This document shows, piece by piece, positions 9,200-18,844 of a stretch of 64,000 bases of DNA. The stretch's first letter is position 1. Each line of letters begins with the position of its first letter. A model generated the notes under the pieces. It searched no databases and was not told the DNA's origin. It worked only from the letters and a program-made list of their open reading frames with translations. Origin of the DNA: Liquidambar formosana (Eukaryota > Streptophyta > Magnoliopsida > Saxifragales > Altingiaceae); the NCBI GenBank assembly GCA_039720395.1, contig CM077824.1:21786013-21850012 (forward strand), read 5' to 3'. Both the position numbers and the translations under genes were made by a program.

Positions 9200-12171
9200 C
9201 TAAGCATCTATTGGTCTATCCTCCTCTGTTTGTCTATCCGCCATTGGTTTGTATCCATGGTCTGTGTCTTGCGTGCAGATATATCCTGAATCACCCTGAG
9301 CCCATGTCATCCCTGTGTCAGGAGCACCACCAGACCTTCCACCTCCACCTCTAGCTCCACTGCCATCATCATCATTACTTTTACTTTTACTCCTACTCCT
9401 ACGGCTATTAGATGAATCACTAACTGCCACCATTGCCTTCTGTTTGCCACTGTGCTGAGATGTTTCAATATTTTCCCTTTGTGAATGGATGGTACTGTCC
9501 CGTTCTACACTAAATGAGTGTCTTGCATTGCGATGGTGACTGTGACCACTATCCCTTGGTTCTAAATTGTGATAATGTGTTTCTTCAGAAGAGTGTTCAT
9601 TTAGACCTTCTTGTAACCATGCTTCATCTGGACTAAGTGTAAGATTGGGGTCTTCTCTCTCCCGAATCCATTCATGCAATATATCCTCATCATAAAAAAT
9701 ATGAGTAAGGTCAATGGGATTGTAGTGATCATCATCTCTATCCCTTTGTATTAAATTTCTAACCCGTAGCCGTAGATTGTAGTGCACATATACAAGAGCT
9801 TGCAATTTATCCATAGCCAGACGGTTTCGAAGTTTGGTGTGGATCAAGGCGAATGTACTCCAATTCCTCTCACATCCTGAAGAGGAACATGTTTGACTTA
9901 ATACTTTTATTGCAATCTTCCTCAAATTTGGAGCAGATTCCCCATAATTAGACCACCACTCAGCTACAAAAACAAATATTAACCCATATCAATTTATAAA
10001 TGTTGGAATCAATTGAATAATCATAAATTAATTGTTGATTTGTGTCGAACCTGGCAGACAACAGGATACTGCTTTCCTGGTCAATGGATTATTAAATTCG
10101 CCTTTTCTTTCTCTAAATAGCTTTATCTAATTACAAAAATATCTGGATTATACTTATGCAGTTTTCATTAAAAATTATACAATAATTAGATTATTTAGAA
10201 CTTTAAACGAAACTTACTTCATTAATCGCCTTTGATTGTTTATCCAAATCCGGCTCTAGACGTTTAATTACTTCTTTTAACCCAGTCAGTACCTCCTCAA
10301 CATTACTGAACTCTTTATGGTATTGGCACATTGGGTTTAAGAAGTAGGCTGCAACATTTTTAATTGTAAAAGTTTAGAAGAATGATTAAATTTAATGAAC
10401 TCAGATATTAAATTATATATATATATATACAGATATATTTTTTTTGGGTACCTGCAGCATGTAAGTGTGCATGTAGCTGATGTTCCCATCTCTCATCAAT
10501 GATTTTCCAATACTTTTTATAGTCCTTCACTGACATTTTGATTGCTAATTTTGCTCTATCCATGCAATCATATATAACCCCTAATGTCGGCTTTTGGTCT
10601 TGATCGACTATCTTTAAAACTTTTACCAATGGCTCCATGACCTTGCGAACTTCTTCTGCCCTTCTCCAAAATTGATCAGTCAATACAAGGTCAGACACCG
10701 TGCTAGCCAATCCCCTCCTAGCCCCAGTTCGGACATACGACAACTCCTGCCACTCATGAGAAGAGAACATTCTTCTCAACTGTTGTTGATATCTAAGTAG
10801 GCTCTCAATAGCTATGAATTCGGTGGCAAAACGGGTGATCCCTGGTCGAAGGAGTTCTCGATCTTCTGTGTATTTCCTCATTACATTGACAAGTTGGTCA
10901 CTGTTGTAAATGAAGCTTGTGATCTTACGTGCATCCTCGATCACAGCCTTCACCTTATTTATTTCACCAATGTCCTCAAGCATCAAATCAATACAATGAG
11001 CAGCACATGGAGACCAAAACATGTGTTTCCTCTTTTTCATAAGCTTTTTCCCAGCAGCTTTGAAGGAAGCCTCATTATCAGTCACAATTTGCACAACATT
11101 TTCTTCACCCACCTCTTCAACCACAGTATCCATCAAGTGATAAATGTAATCAGCAGTTTTGGAATGCCCTGTTGTGTCCACTGATTTGTGGAACAACATC
11201 TCACGGTCACAGTAGATCATAAAGTTGACAATGGAGTGTTTGTTACGGGAAGACCACCCATCGCATATTAGTGTACAACCATATTCTGGCCATTTCTTCC
11301 GTGATTCTGCCAGATAACCATTCAACTCATCCATCTGCTCTCTCAGATAAATTCCCCCAATTTGATATCCTGAAGGGCCCCTAATGCCTGACCCTGCCTG
11401 GGCAATAGTATCAATCATCACCTGATAGTATGGCCCACTATCAGCTGCATTAAAAGGAATTGCATTGAACATAAAAAATTTAGAAATTGCTTTTCCAACC
11501 TTTTTCACATTCTCTTTAAAAAACATATCTTTCACTTTTTTATATTTGGCTGATTCGGGCCTGTAAAGAAAGGGATCAACCCCTCTCAAATCAGTTGTAG
11601 AAGAATCTCGCAGTTTGAAAGACTGATGAGGGGGGTCATAGTCACTTTGACCTGAGGTCCGGGTCCCAAAACCAGGAGGAGCAGAAGGACCAGCACTATC
11701 GTGGGAAGGTCTAAATGGACGACCTCCTATATTAGATACTGAATACCTGCGAAAATCCTCCTCTTGCTGTGCTGTCCTACGACTCTCTCTCATAGCCATT
11801 CTCAATTCATGCATCTGCTCTCTAGACATATCATCATCATAACCCCCCTGCTCCTGCTCATAATCTTCAAGACCTCGCATAGGCATCCTCCCATATTCAG
11901 CTTCATCTGTTAGGCTGTTAATCACTTGTTCTTTTTTCCTCTTTGTCTCTTCTCTGTTTTTGATGCCTTCTGAAATATGCTTCCTCATGAGCTCTCTAAT
12001 TGGTTTTGGACACTGAGTACAAGCATCTACTTCGCCGGTTACCCCACCAAGGTGCTGTTTTAATCTTGTGATGCCTGCACTCATAACTTTACCACAGTAC
12101 CTGCACATTGGCTTTCGTTTATTTCCCTCAAAAGGAACAGCATGCTCCCAACCAATATCTTGGCGTGCCAT
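9200..12171 (-). CDS. hAT transposase (BED finger, DUF659, hAT dimerisation), probably inactive
   Basis: The enzyme would excise and reinsert the hAT element in which it lies. I place the start at the ATG at 12171 (MARQDIGWEHA), not at upstream codons. Exon 1 (12171-10452) has a BED-type zinc finger (CRYCGKVMSAGITRLKQHL, residues about 22-40) and a DUF659 block (LICDGWSSRNKHSIVNFM, then IVTDNEASFKAAGKKL and CAAHCIDLMLEDI). Its donor is CAG/GTACCC. Exon 2 is 10348-10218 (donor GTAAGT), exon 3 about 10126-10050, and exon 4 starts at 9963 with AEWW-like sequence. Exon 4 carries the dimerisation signature SSGCERNWSTFALIHTKLRN. By this splice model exon 3 is one nucleotide out of frame, and exon 4 ends at a TAG at 9200-9202. 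I infer that the gene is now defective. Family assignment is secure; exon ends are inferred. Confidence 0.85.
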
Positions 12172-12409
12172 CCTAAAAATAACAGACGTTATAAACATTA
12201 TTACTAATTATCCATGACCATGCAATTAAAAATTTAAATTAAAAAAACCAATGAATTTTTTTTTTAACACAATTAAAAATAAGATTATTTTCATCATAAT
12301 TGCAAATAAATTGACATCTTTGATCCCATTATTGATGATTCATCACATACTATAGAGTATAGAATATAGATTCACTTATTTCAACCAATAGCTATAATTT
12401 TCATTTTTA

Positions 12410-13255
12410 TTTTTCTAAAGTACTTAACTAATAGGAATATAAGAATATATTGTGTTTTTTTTTTATTAAAAAAAACAGAAAATTTATTATTAGGAAAAAA
12501 AAAAGAATAAATTTTTATTGTCAATCAAAATTAAGTATGAAATATATTAATTTATTTTCAATCTTTAACATATATCAATTTAATTAAGTTTTGATAAAAA
12601 AATTAAATATGTTGAATATTTTCTTCTATTTTTCTAATTAGAACAAAAAAAATTTGCAAAAATACAGCTTTTGAAACCCTAAAGTACTTAAGGAATAGGA
12701 ATATAAGAACATATTGTGGTTTTTTGAAAATTTATTATTACAAAAAAAATAGAATAAATTTTTATTTTCAATCAAAATTAAAAATGAAATCTACTCATTT
12801 ATTTTCAATCTTTAACCCATACCAATTTAATTAAGTTTTGATAAACAATTAAATATGTTGAATATTTTCTTCTATTTTTCTAATTAGAATAAAATTTTTT
12901 TGCAAAAATACAGCTTTTGAAACCCTAAAGTACTTAAGGAATAGGAATATAAGAACATATTGTGGTTTTTTGAAAATTTATTGTTACAAAAAAAAAAAAT
13001 AGAATAAATTTTTATTACAAAAAAAAAATAGAATAAATTTTTATTGTCAATCAAAATTAAAAATGAAATCTACTCATTTATTTTCAATCTTTAACCTATA
13101 TCAATTTAATTAAGTTTTGATAAACAATTAAATATATTGAATATTTTCTTTATTTTTCTAATTAGAACAAAAAAAAAAAATTGCAAAAAAAATAAAAAAT
13201 ACAGCTTTTAAAAACTATAAATTACTTAACTAATAGGAATATAAGACATTAAAAA
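12410..13255. repeat. Tandem array inside the hAT, upstream of the transposase
   Basis: A very AT-rich unit containing aataggaatataagaa, tgttgaatattttctt and tacagcttttgaaaccc recurs about 3.3 times. Two neighbouring anchors (ttgaaaccct at 12671 and 12917) are 246 bp apart; the outer units differ in length by A- and T-run changes. The array lies between the transposase start and the GC-richer subterminal region on the minus-strand 5' side, so it occupies the leader or promoter region. Confidence 0.75.
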
Positions 13256-13439
13256 AAAAAAGAAAAAAAAATAAAGAAGAGAATATGAGTGCTTACTGTT
13301 TAAGAATAATCCAGTAAAAGAAAAACAAAAAAAAAGAAAGAAAAAAAAAAAAAAGAGCAAGCAAAGAGAAAAAATAAATAAATAAATACATCACTTTTAC
13401 TTACTTAAGTTAAGAGATCAGGCAAATTACCCAAACCCA

Positions 13440-14060
13440 CCCAACCCAACTCCCGTAAGGATCAAAAGCTCAAGACTCAAGAGGAGTCGACTGTCGAGGG
13501 AGGAACGAGGGCTGACCAGAGATGGCGAGACCCGATCGGCGACGGCGAGCCTCGATCGACAACGGCGACCTTCGAGCGACGACGGCGAGCTTCAATCGGC
13601 GCCGGTAGGGGGTTATTTGAGAGCTTGAGACTCACTTGAGGGAGGAGACGATGCGAGACTGCCAGACCAAGCGACGGCAGACGACGGCGAGCTTCGATCG
13701 GCGACGGTAGGGGTTTGCTGCGACTCGACTCCACCACAGCAGCTCCACTTCTCCAGGTACGCACCAAATTTGGGGTTTGCTGGGTTTTTTTGCTTTCCTA
13801 CTCCCTACTCAGTCTTCATTTGGGGTTTATTGTTCACGGGTTTTGTAATTTTGCTCTTGTGGGTTGATGCTTTGTCAAAAAGCATCAACAGAGCTCTAGA
13901 AAAGCTGCAATGGAGGTCTAGGGTAGCCTTTGCAGAACCTGTTTTTTTTGTCTCGAAATGTCACGGCGAGATCACAGCGAGATCACGGCGAGATATTGCC
14001 GTCACGGCTGTGACGAGAAATTGGCGAGATACTTCTGTACCGCCGTAACGTCTCGTAACG
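13440..14060. other. GC-rich 5' subterminal region of the hAT
   Basis: This stretch is abruptly GC-rich, with repeated cggcgagc/gacggcgac and gatcggcga motifs, then a run of cacggcgagat motifs towards the TIR. The open frames here (13477-13767 minus, 13770-14048 plus) are low-complexity Arg/Pro/Ser translations of these motifs, and I do not call them genes. The region may hold the transposase promoter and transposase-binding repeats. Confidence 0.5.
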
Positions 14061-14187
14061 GAAGCCTTCGAGACCGGTACGTCTCGGGCGAGACGTCACG
14101 GTTTCGGCCGTGACTTTGAACCATGACATCTTGAGAGAGTCTAAAAAGGAAACAAAAGAGGGGTTGTGATCATTAGCATAACCTATG

Positions 14188-14313
14188 TTACATGGACTCA
14201 GGTGTGGGTGTGTGTCCGAGTGTCAGACTCATCAAATTTACAAATTCAGGATACGGGGACTCGGCAAAAAAGGATCAAAAAATTGAGTACGGGTACGGGG
14301 ATACATAAGTGTG

Positions 14314-14352
<39 letters not shown>

Positions 14353-14902
14353 TATAAGTATTTCATAAAAAAGAATGTAAATAATATAAGGTAATTTTGT
14401 TGAGGGGTATATTTAAAAATATCTTAATTTTATGTGGTATTGTAAGAATAGTTAATTTTAGGGGCTGAAATAATAATATAAGATTTTTGCCATTTAAGAA
14501 ATTTAAAAAGTAAAAGGGCTTATTTGAAAAAAAGGAAAATATATATTTTGTTCTCTTTTGAGAAACCTAGATCTGCTTTTGAAGAGGGCTACGACGACGT
14601 GAAGAACTCCTCGGCAACAACGACAACATCCTCGGCGACGACGATGACCTCCAATAACCTCACCAACACCACTTCCGGCCCATCTCCGACACTATTCCTC
14701 CGACAACACTTCTTCTGACAAGATAAGCACTCTCCCCTCCCCCCCCCCCCATTTTCTTCTTCTTCTTCTTTTTCTCTTCCTCCTCCTCCTCCCCTCTGTC
14801 GTGTCCGATTTCTAGTTGGCGAATCCGCCACAGATCCTATACCGGCACCCGTGTCGTGTCATGTCGACACGGGTACTCTGGGGCAAACTGTCGAGTCCAT
14901 GT
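14188..14902. mobile_element. Non-autonomous TIR element inserted in the LINE
   Basis: The inverted ends share ACATGGACTC (14190-14199, and the complement at 14893-14902). Subterminal stretches on both sides carry cgtgtc/gggtac motifs, as in the common plant hAT-related repeats with cgtgtcggacacg cores. Flanking ctatg occurs at 14183-14187 and 14903-14907, a possible target duplication, but an 8-bp match is not seen. The interior holds an (AT)n run (14318-14346) and a short GC-rich ACG-repeat stretch (14590-14660). LINE sequence resumes on both sides. Confidence 0.6.
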
Positions 14903-14904
14903 CT

Positions 14905-15445
14905 ATGGGACCACCAAAAAAGAGTCTTCACAAAGGTGGATTTTAACTCGATCAAAGAAGCTTCATTTCCTTTAATCGCCCTTTGATTTCATTCCTTCCA
15001 AATGCACCAAAAAAGGGTGTGAGGAACCATATTCCACACTGCCTTAGAATTCTTGTTTACCATCTTAGCACTCCATCCAAAAAGAAAGTTGCAGGGAGAA
15101 GAAGGCAAAACCCAATGAACCCTAAACAAATTAAAAATAAGTGACCATACGTTCCGAGCCACATGACAATGAATAAAAAGGTGCTCCACCATTTCCCTTG
15201 CTTGTTTACAAAGAATGCATCTATTGACCATGTCCCAACCTTTTTGCATCAATTGGTCAATAGTCAAGCATCTACCTCTACACACCAACAAATTAAAAAA
15301 GGCCACCTTGGATGGAACCGAGGCAATTCAAATCAACTTTGTCGGAAGAAAGGAGGAATCATTGTGGGTCAAAATATTGTAGTAAAATTTTACCAAGAAT
15401 GACCCTTTAGCATCCTTGCGCCACACCAAGGCATCATTCTCTCCT
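14905..15445 (-). pseudogene. LINE reverse transcriptase C-terminus with zinc-binding domain
   Basis: The minus-strand frame shows the zf-RVT region typical of plant LINE polyproteins. The order is ALVWRKDAKGSFLVKF, VPSKVAFFNLLVCRGRCLT, IDQLMQKGWDMVNRCILCKQ, EMVEHLFIHCHVARNVWSLI and HTLFWCIWKE. The Cys/His set C..C......HLF.HC is intact. The frame is closed by a TGA right after WKE (about 14985). Family members usually have Arg there, and translation continues past it as NQRAIKGNEASLIELKSTF. The N-terminal endonuclease and the catalytic reverse transcriptase core are absent, so this is a dead 5'-truncated copy. Confidence 0.85.
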
Positions 15446-15450
15446 AAGCA

Positions 15451-15789
15451 AATCTTGCTATGTTCTTGCTTTATCTCTATATCCTGTTGCTTTTATCTTC
15501 TAGCGTAGTTCTAGCTTGATGTGTATAACATACTGATTCTAATATCTATTTGATTACGTGCACAATATTAGAAAGTAAAAATCCTGATAGAATTGTAGAT
15601 TAGGTGAAATATATAACATATACTTACCAAAAATGAGGAATAAAAAAAAAGAGGTTGACTTGTCCTTAATGAGTAAAATCATTAGAAAGTTTGCTTTTCA
15701 ATTCGATCATCTCAACATAATGTTGGTTACTTGGTTCGTCGGTTGATTATCTGCATTGCATTAACAAATTAAACTTTCTTTTATATGAT
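15451..15789. other. Unassigned spacer
   Basis: No open frame or repeat terminus recognised between the LINE fragment and the family X copy 3 start. AT-rich, without notable structure. Confidence 0.4.
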
Positions 15790-16359
15790 TGTTCGACTGG
15801 AAAATTTTTGAGGCTTGGGACATGTGTGGAATTAGTGTGGGTGTGCCAAAAAATATTGAACTTCACCTTTTCAAAGTTCAAAATGGTTTAAAGAAACCAA
15901 ACTTGATTAGGCGATTGTGTTGAAATGGTTTAATTGCCTTAATTAAGAGGACTTCAACAAATTTGCCAGGAAAAGTGTTGAAAACAATATTCTTCATGCA
16001 ATAAAGTAAATCAAATCGCAAGTAGTGAAGTGTCTACAATAATTCGAAATAATCATAGAAAATTATCATTGCCTCTATAAAGGTACAGTAGATGAAAACA
16101 AACTGTTAAAGTTCATTCAAATTAGATTTTGCATTACCAGATTTCAAAGTTCAGATGGAAAAAGGAGAGGGAGGGGGGGGGGGGGAGAGAAAAAAGTGAT
16201 ACAAATAGAGAGAGAGAAAAGAAGGGGAAGAAAAGGAGAATGATAAAGGAAGAGAAGATTCTACACAAGAAAGGAAAGAGTATTAAAAGACAAATTGCTG
16301 CAAGAGCAAGTGTTGATTTTTGTGATTGTTGAGAAGAGAGACTTTTCGTAAATGCCTTG

Positions 16360-18051
16360 TGAAATTCTGGTTTTAACAAGCCTATAATACCTAGAAGGGG
16401 GGGTTGAATAGGTATTTAAATTTATCTTACCCAATATTTATTCAATCACTTCAAACCCTAAAAACTAACAATCAATCACACATAAATTAAACCATAAAGC
16501 AGCAAAAATATCACAAGAGAATTTTTACGTAGAAAACCCTAGTAGGGAAGAACCACAAAACCTCATCCAGTTGAAGCAAATCCACTAAGAAAGCAATGAG
16601 TACAAGACACAATACTTATAAACCACAAGACTTAAGTAATCGCCTTCATTCCCACGACCTGTCGATCGATCTCTGTGTCTTCGCAGCTTCGGATAGCATT
16701 CGACCCCTTTCAAGTGATTCTTTAACCCACAAGCTCACAAGCTTGATCTCCGTCGCAACCAAGGACTTAAATATCGATATCGATGGATATATTGAGGGTC
16801 CAAAAATATAGATATATCGGATATATTGATGGATATATCAATAATTTCGATATCGATTCAGAGATATGACGGATATTGTTAGTTAAACACGTATACTTTC
16901 ATTGAAACCCTGGGAACAATGATTAGACTCTAATAAACAATTTAAATATGTATTAGACAAGAATGAATATTTTAACAAAGTAAATGAAAGTTGTTACTTC
17001 GTAACACTAATTTAAGCCACTAGTATAATTGAAATATTTATATAAATCAATACTAAAAAAGTAAGAGGTGATAATTTTGACACAATAACAAGAAAATGAA
17101 TATTTTGATATCGTTGATATAGTGAATATATTCGATATATTGACGATACCATATGGAATAAAGAGGATATTATGGATATATCGAGATATATCAAGATTTT
17201 ATCAATAATATCGAAAATATCAACAATATTATAAAGATATTTTACGAAAAAGATATGTGTTAGATATCGTATCGAGGGGTACGGATACATGGATATATCG
17301 TGGATATATTGAAGATATTATGGATATTTTAATCGATGGTCGCAACGGCTCTGGTGAACTCTAGCCACACACACTCAAAGATGTGTTGAAGGTTATGGTT
17401 TGAATGAATCTCTAGATTATATAAGTGAAACCCTAAGTTGAAGAGCTCTAGAGAGAAGAATCAAGATATTCAATGAAAACCTAATAAGGAGAGGCTTACT
17501 TAGCCCTCTCTATGGTATTAGACTCTATTTATAAAGTCGAAGAGACCCCAAAAGGAAGGAGTACGAATTTGGATCAAATAGGAAGGTTTTAAAAGTGTTT
17601 TAAAACTGATTTTACGAACCCTGATCGATTCAGGTCCAAGCCCGATTGATCAGGTGGTGGCAGAGGCTAAAACAGGGTAAAATAGGCTTTTTGGAGAGGC
17701 ACCGATCGATCGGCCTCCAACCCCATTCGATCGGGGTATGGCAGCAGCAAAATCGCTTAACGAAAATAGCTCCAATCGATTGGCCATCAACCCCAATCAA
17801 TTGGGAGTGTCACCAAAACCTCAAAACCACTCTTCCTTTGATGAAAACATTAAAAATGATTTTCAATGAATTAAACAGCTATGAAATGGGCAACTAAGGT
17901 CACTTACCTTCCTAGAGAATGAGTGTGAATCGCGTAGCTTTAAACACTTGTTCTTTAACGCATCTTTGAAGCTTCACACGTCTTCAATCAACCCAAGACT
18001 CAACCACGCTTTGGCACAAAATTTGACAACATCAAAAACATGGACTTTACA
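16360..18051 (-). mobile_element. Copia solo LTR of the same family as the element at 58 kb
   Basis: On the minus strand it reads TGTAAAGTCCATG ... GAATTTCA. A perfect 5-bp target duplication ccttg flanks it (16355-16359 and 18052-18056). Its 1,692 bp minus the 587 bp added by a MITE leaves 1,105 bp. The LTR at 58055-59160 is 1,106 bp and aligns in order, including the stretch ttctaggtatt near the LTR end and a tcttgtactcattg-type stretch. A minus-strand TATA box (TTTATAAATA) lies near 17527-17536, with short palindromes cgatcgatcg, ccaatcgattgg and ccccaatcaattgggg-like at 17620-17815 just upstream. No internal region remains. Confidence 0.9.
16760..17338. mobile_element. hAT-type MITE built of gatatatc-like repeats
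   Basis: This 579-bp insertion is flanked by a perfect 8-bp duplication gtcgcaac (16752-16759 and 17339-17346). The ends are imperfect inverted repeats, caaggacttaaatatc and, complemented, catcgattaaaatatc (12 of 16 matching). The body is rich in ggatatat and gatatatc words, so both strands look alike. There is no coding capacity; the open frame 17012-17290 is an artefact of the repeat. The 8-bp duplication supports mobilisation by a hAT transposase, though the ends differ from those of the hAT at 8161-14125. Confidence 0.8.
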
Positions 18052-18803
18052 CCTTGGTTCCATTTTATAGACTTCGGCATGTAACTGCCATAAAAGCATT
18101 CTCCAATAGAATTGTGATTAGTGTCAGGTGTTTTCTAACTTCCTTGGATGCCAAATAACTGTTTAGACAGAAAAAATTGCAGTAGTTATATTGGTTTTAT
18201 AATCTGGTCTGTTTTCTTCAAACCAATCATGTAAATTTGTAATTTCTTCAAACCACTATCCAATGAGAAATTAACACGTAGCAGACATCTCCTACTCTTT
18301 TTGAATTTTAAATAACAGCTTAAACAAGTCAGAACATGGCAGTTATGTTGCTTTTATATTTGATTTGTTTTCTTCAAACCAATCAGATTGCTCCACGTAA
18401 GCACAACTGTCTCCAGATTTCAAGGCTTCTTTCTGAATTGAATAACTATAAATAACCTCCATTTCTCCTAGAGATTTTTATTCCAATCACATTCACCACA
18501 CCACATGCATGTGTTAGTTCTTTTTCTCTTTAAATTCAAATTTGGTAATCATCATTTTAATAACTGCTAGAGAGAGAAACCATGCTTATTTCTCTGCAAT
18601 AACAAACAGGACACATGTCCTAACTTGATTTGTCTTTCTTATTAGTTGGTTACTTAATAACCAACTGTCCACGTGGCCATTTTTCATTGGCCTGTCATTT
18701 TTTAGGATAAATGACCATAAAGAATTCTTATTAAACACTGGACTGTGTGGTTCAGAGTAACTGTATTCATCAGTGGATTCAAACCAATCGCCTTGAATCA
18801 AGA

Positions 18804-18841
<38 letters not shown>
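18804..18841. repeat. (GA)n microsatellite
   Basis: A pure ga dinucleotide run about 36-38 bp long. The short ORFs overlapping it on both strands are artefacts. Confidence 0.9.

Positions 18842-18844
<3 letters not shown>

Larger units (their letters stand above)
8161..14125 (-). mobile_element. hAT transposon, structurally complete
   Basis: The 18-bp terminal inverted repeats CATGGTTCAAAGTCACGG are perfect. The 8-bp target duplication acatcttg (8153-8160 and 14126-14133) is also perfect, as expected for hAT transposition. Subterminal regions are dense in cacgg/cgtctcg motifs on both sides. The body encodes a BED-finger/DUF659/dimerisation-type transposase on the minus strand. The element sits in a LINE 3' UTR. 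At 5,965 bp it is long for a plant hAT, partly because of a tandem array upstream of the gene. Perfect TIRs and TSD suggest a fairly recent insertion, although the reading frame is damaged. Confidence 0.93.
8030..15450 (-). mobile_element. LINE 3' end, split by two DNA transposons
   Basis: On the minus strand, 15450-14903 encodes the C-terminal part of a LINE reverse transcriptase. It continues at 14187-14126 and then at 8160-8030 with a typical LINE 3' UTR. That UTR reads TGTACTTAGGCTACGCCC, followed by a tail of AAATAAATAAAT repeats at about 8030-8055. The interruptions are the hAT element 8161-14125 and the TIR element 14188-14902. The 5' part of the LINE is missing, as is common for LINE copies. 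I did not identify the flanking target duplication. Confidence 0.7.
15790..18706 (-). mobile_element. LTR-only element, family X copy 3, interrupted
   Basis: It begins TGTTCGACTGG at 15790 and ends near 18706, after a gcctgtcattttttagg stretch matching the end of copy 2. Both flanking parts (15790-16354 and 18057-18706) align in order to 6171-7442. Flanks atgat (15785-15789) and atgac (about 18707-18711) give a 4-of-5 target match. Divergence from copies 1 and 2 is clearly greater than between those two. The copia solo LTR 16360-18051 lies within it. The minus-strand TATA box is near 18065-18072. A pure-G run lies at about 16172-16184. No coding capacity. Confidence 0.65.

Noticed and set aside
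13477..14048. GC-rich open frames near the hAT end as possible genes
   Set aside because: Their amino-acid content follows the repeated cggcgagc motifs of the subterminal region; no domain or conserved start.
14589..14831. Minus-strand 80-codon frame with Glu/Gly runs
   Set aside because: It translates simple ctt/cct and acg repeats within a non-autonomous element.
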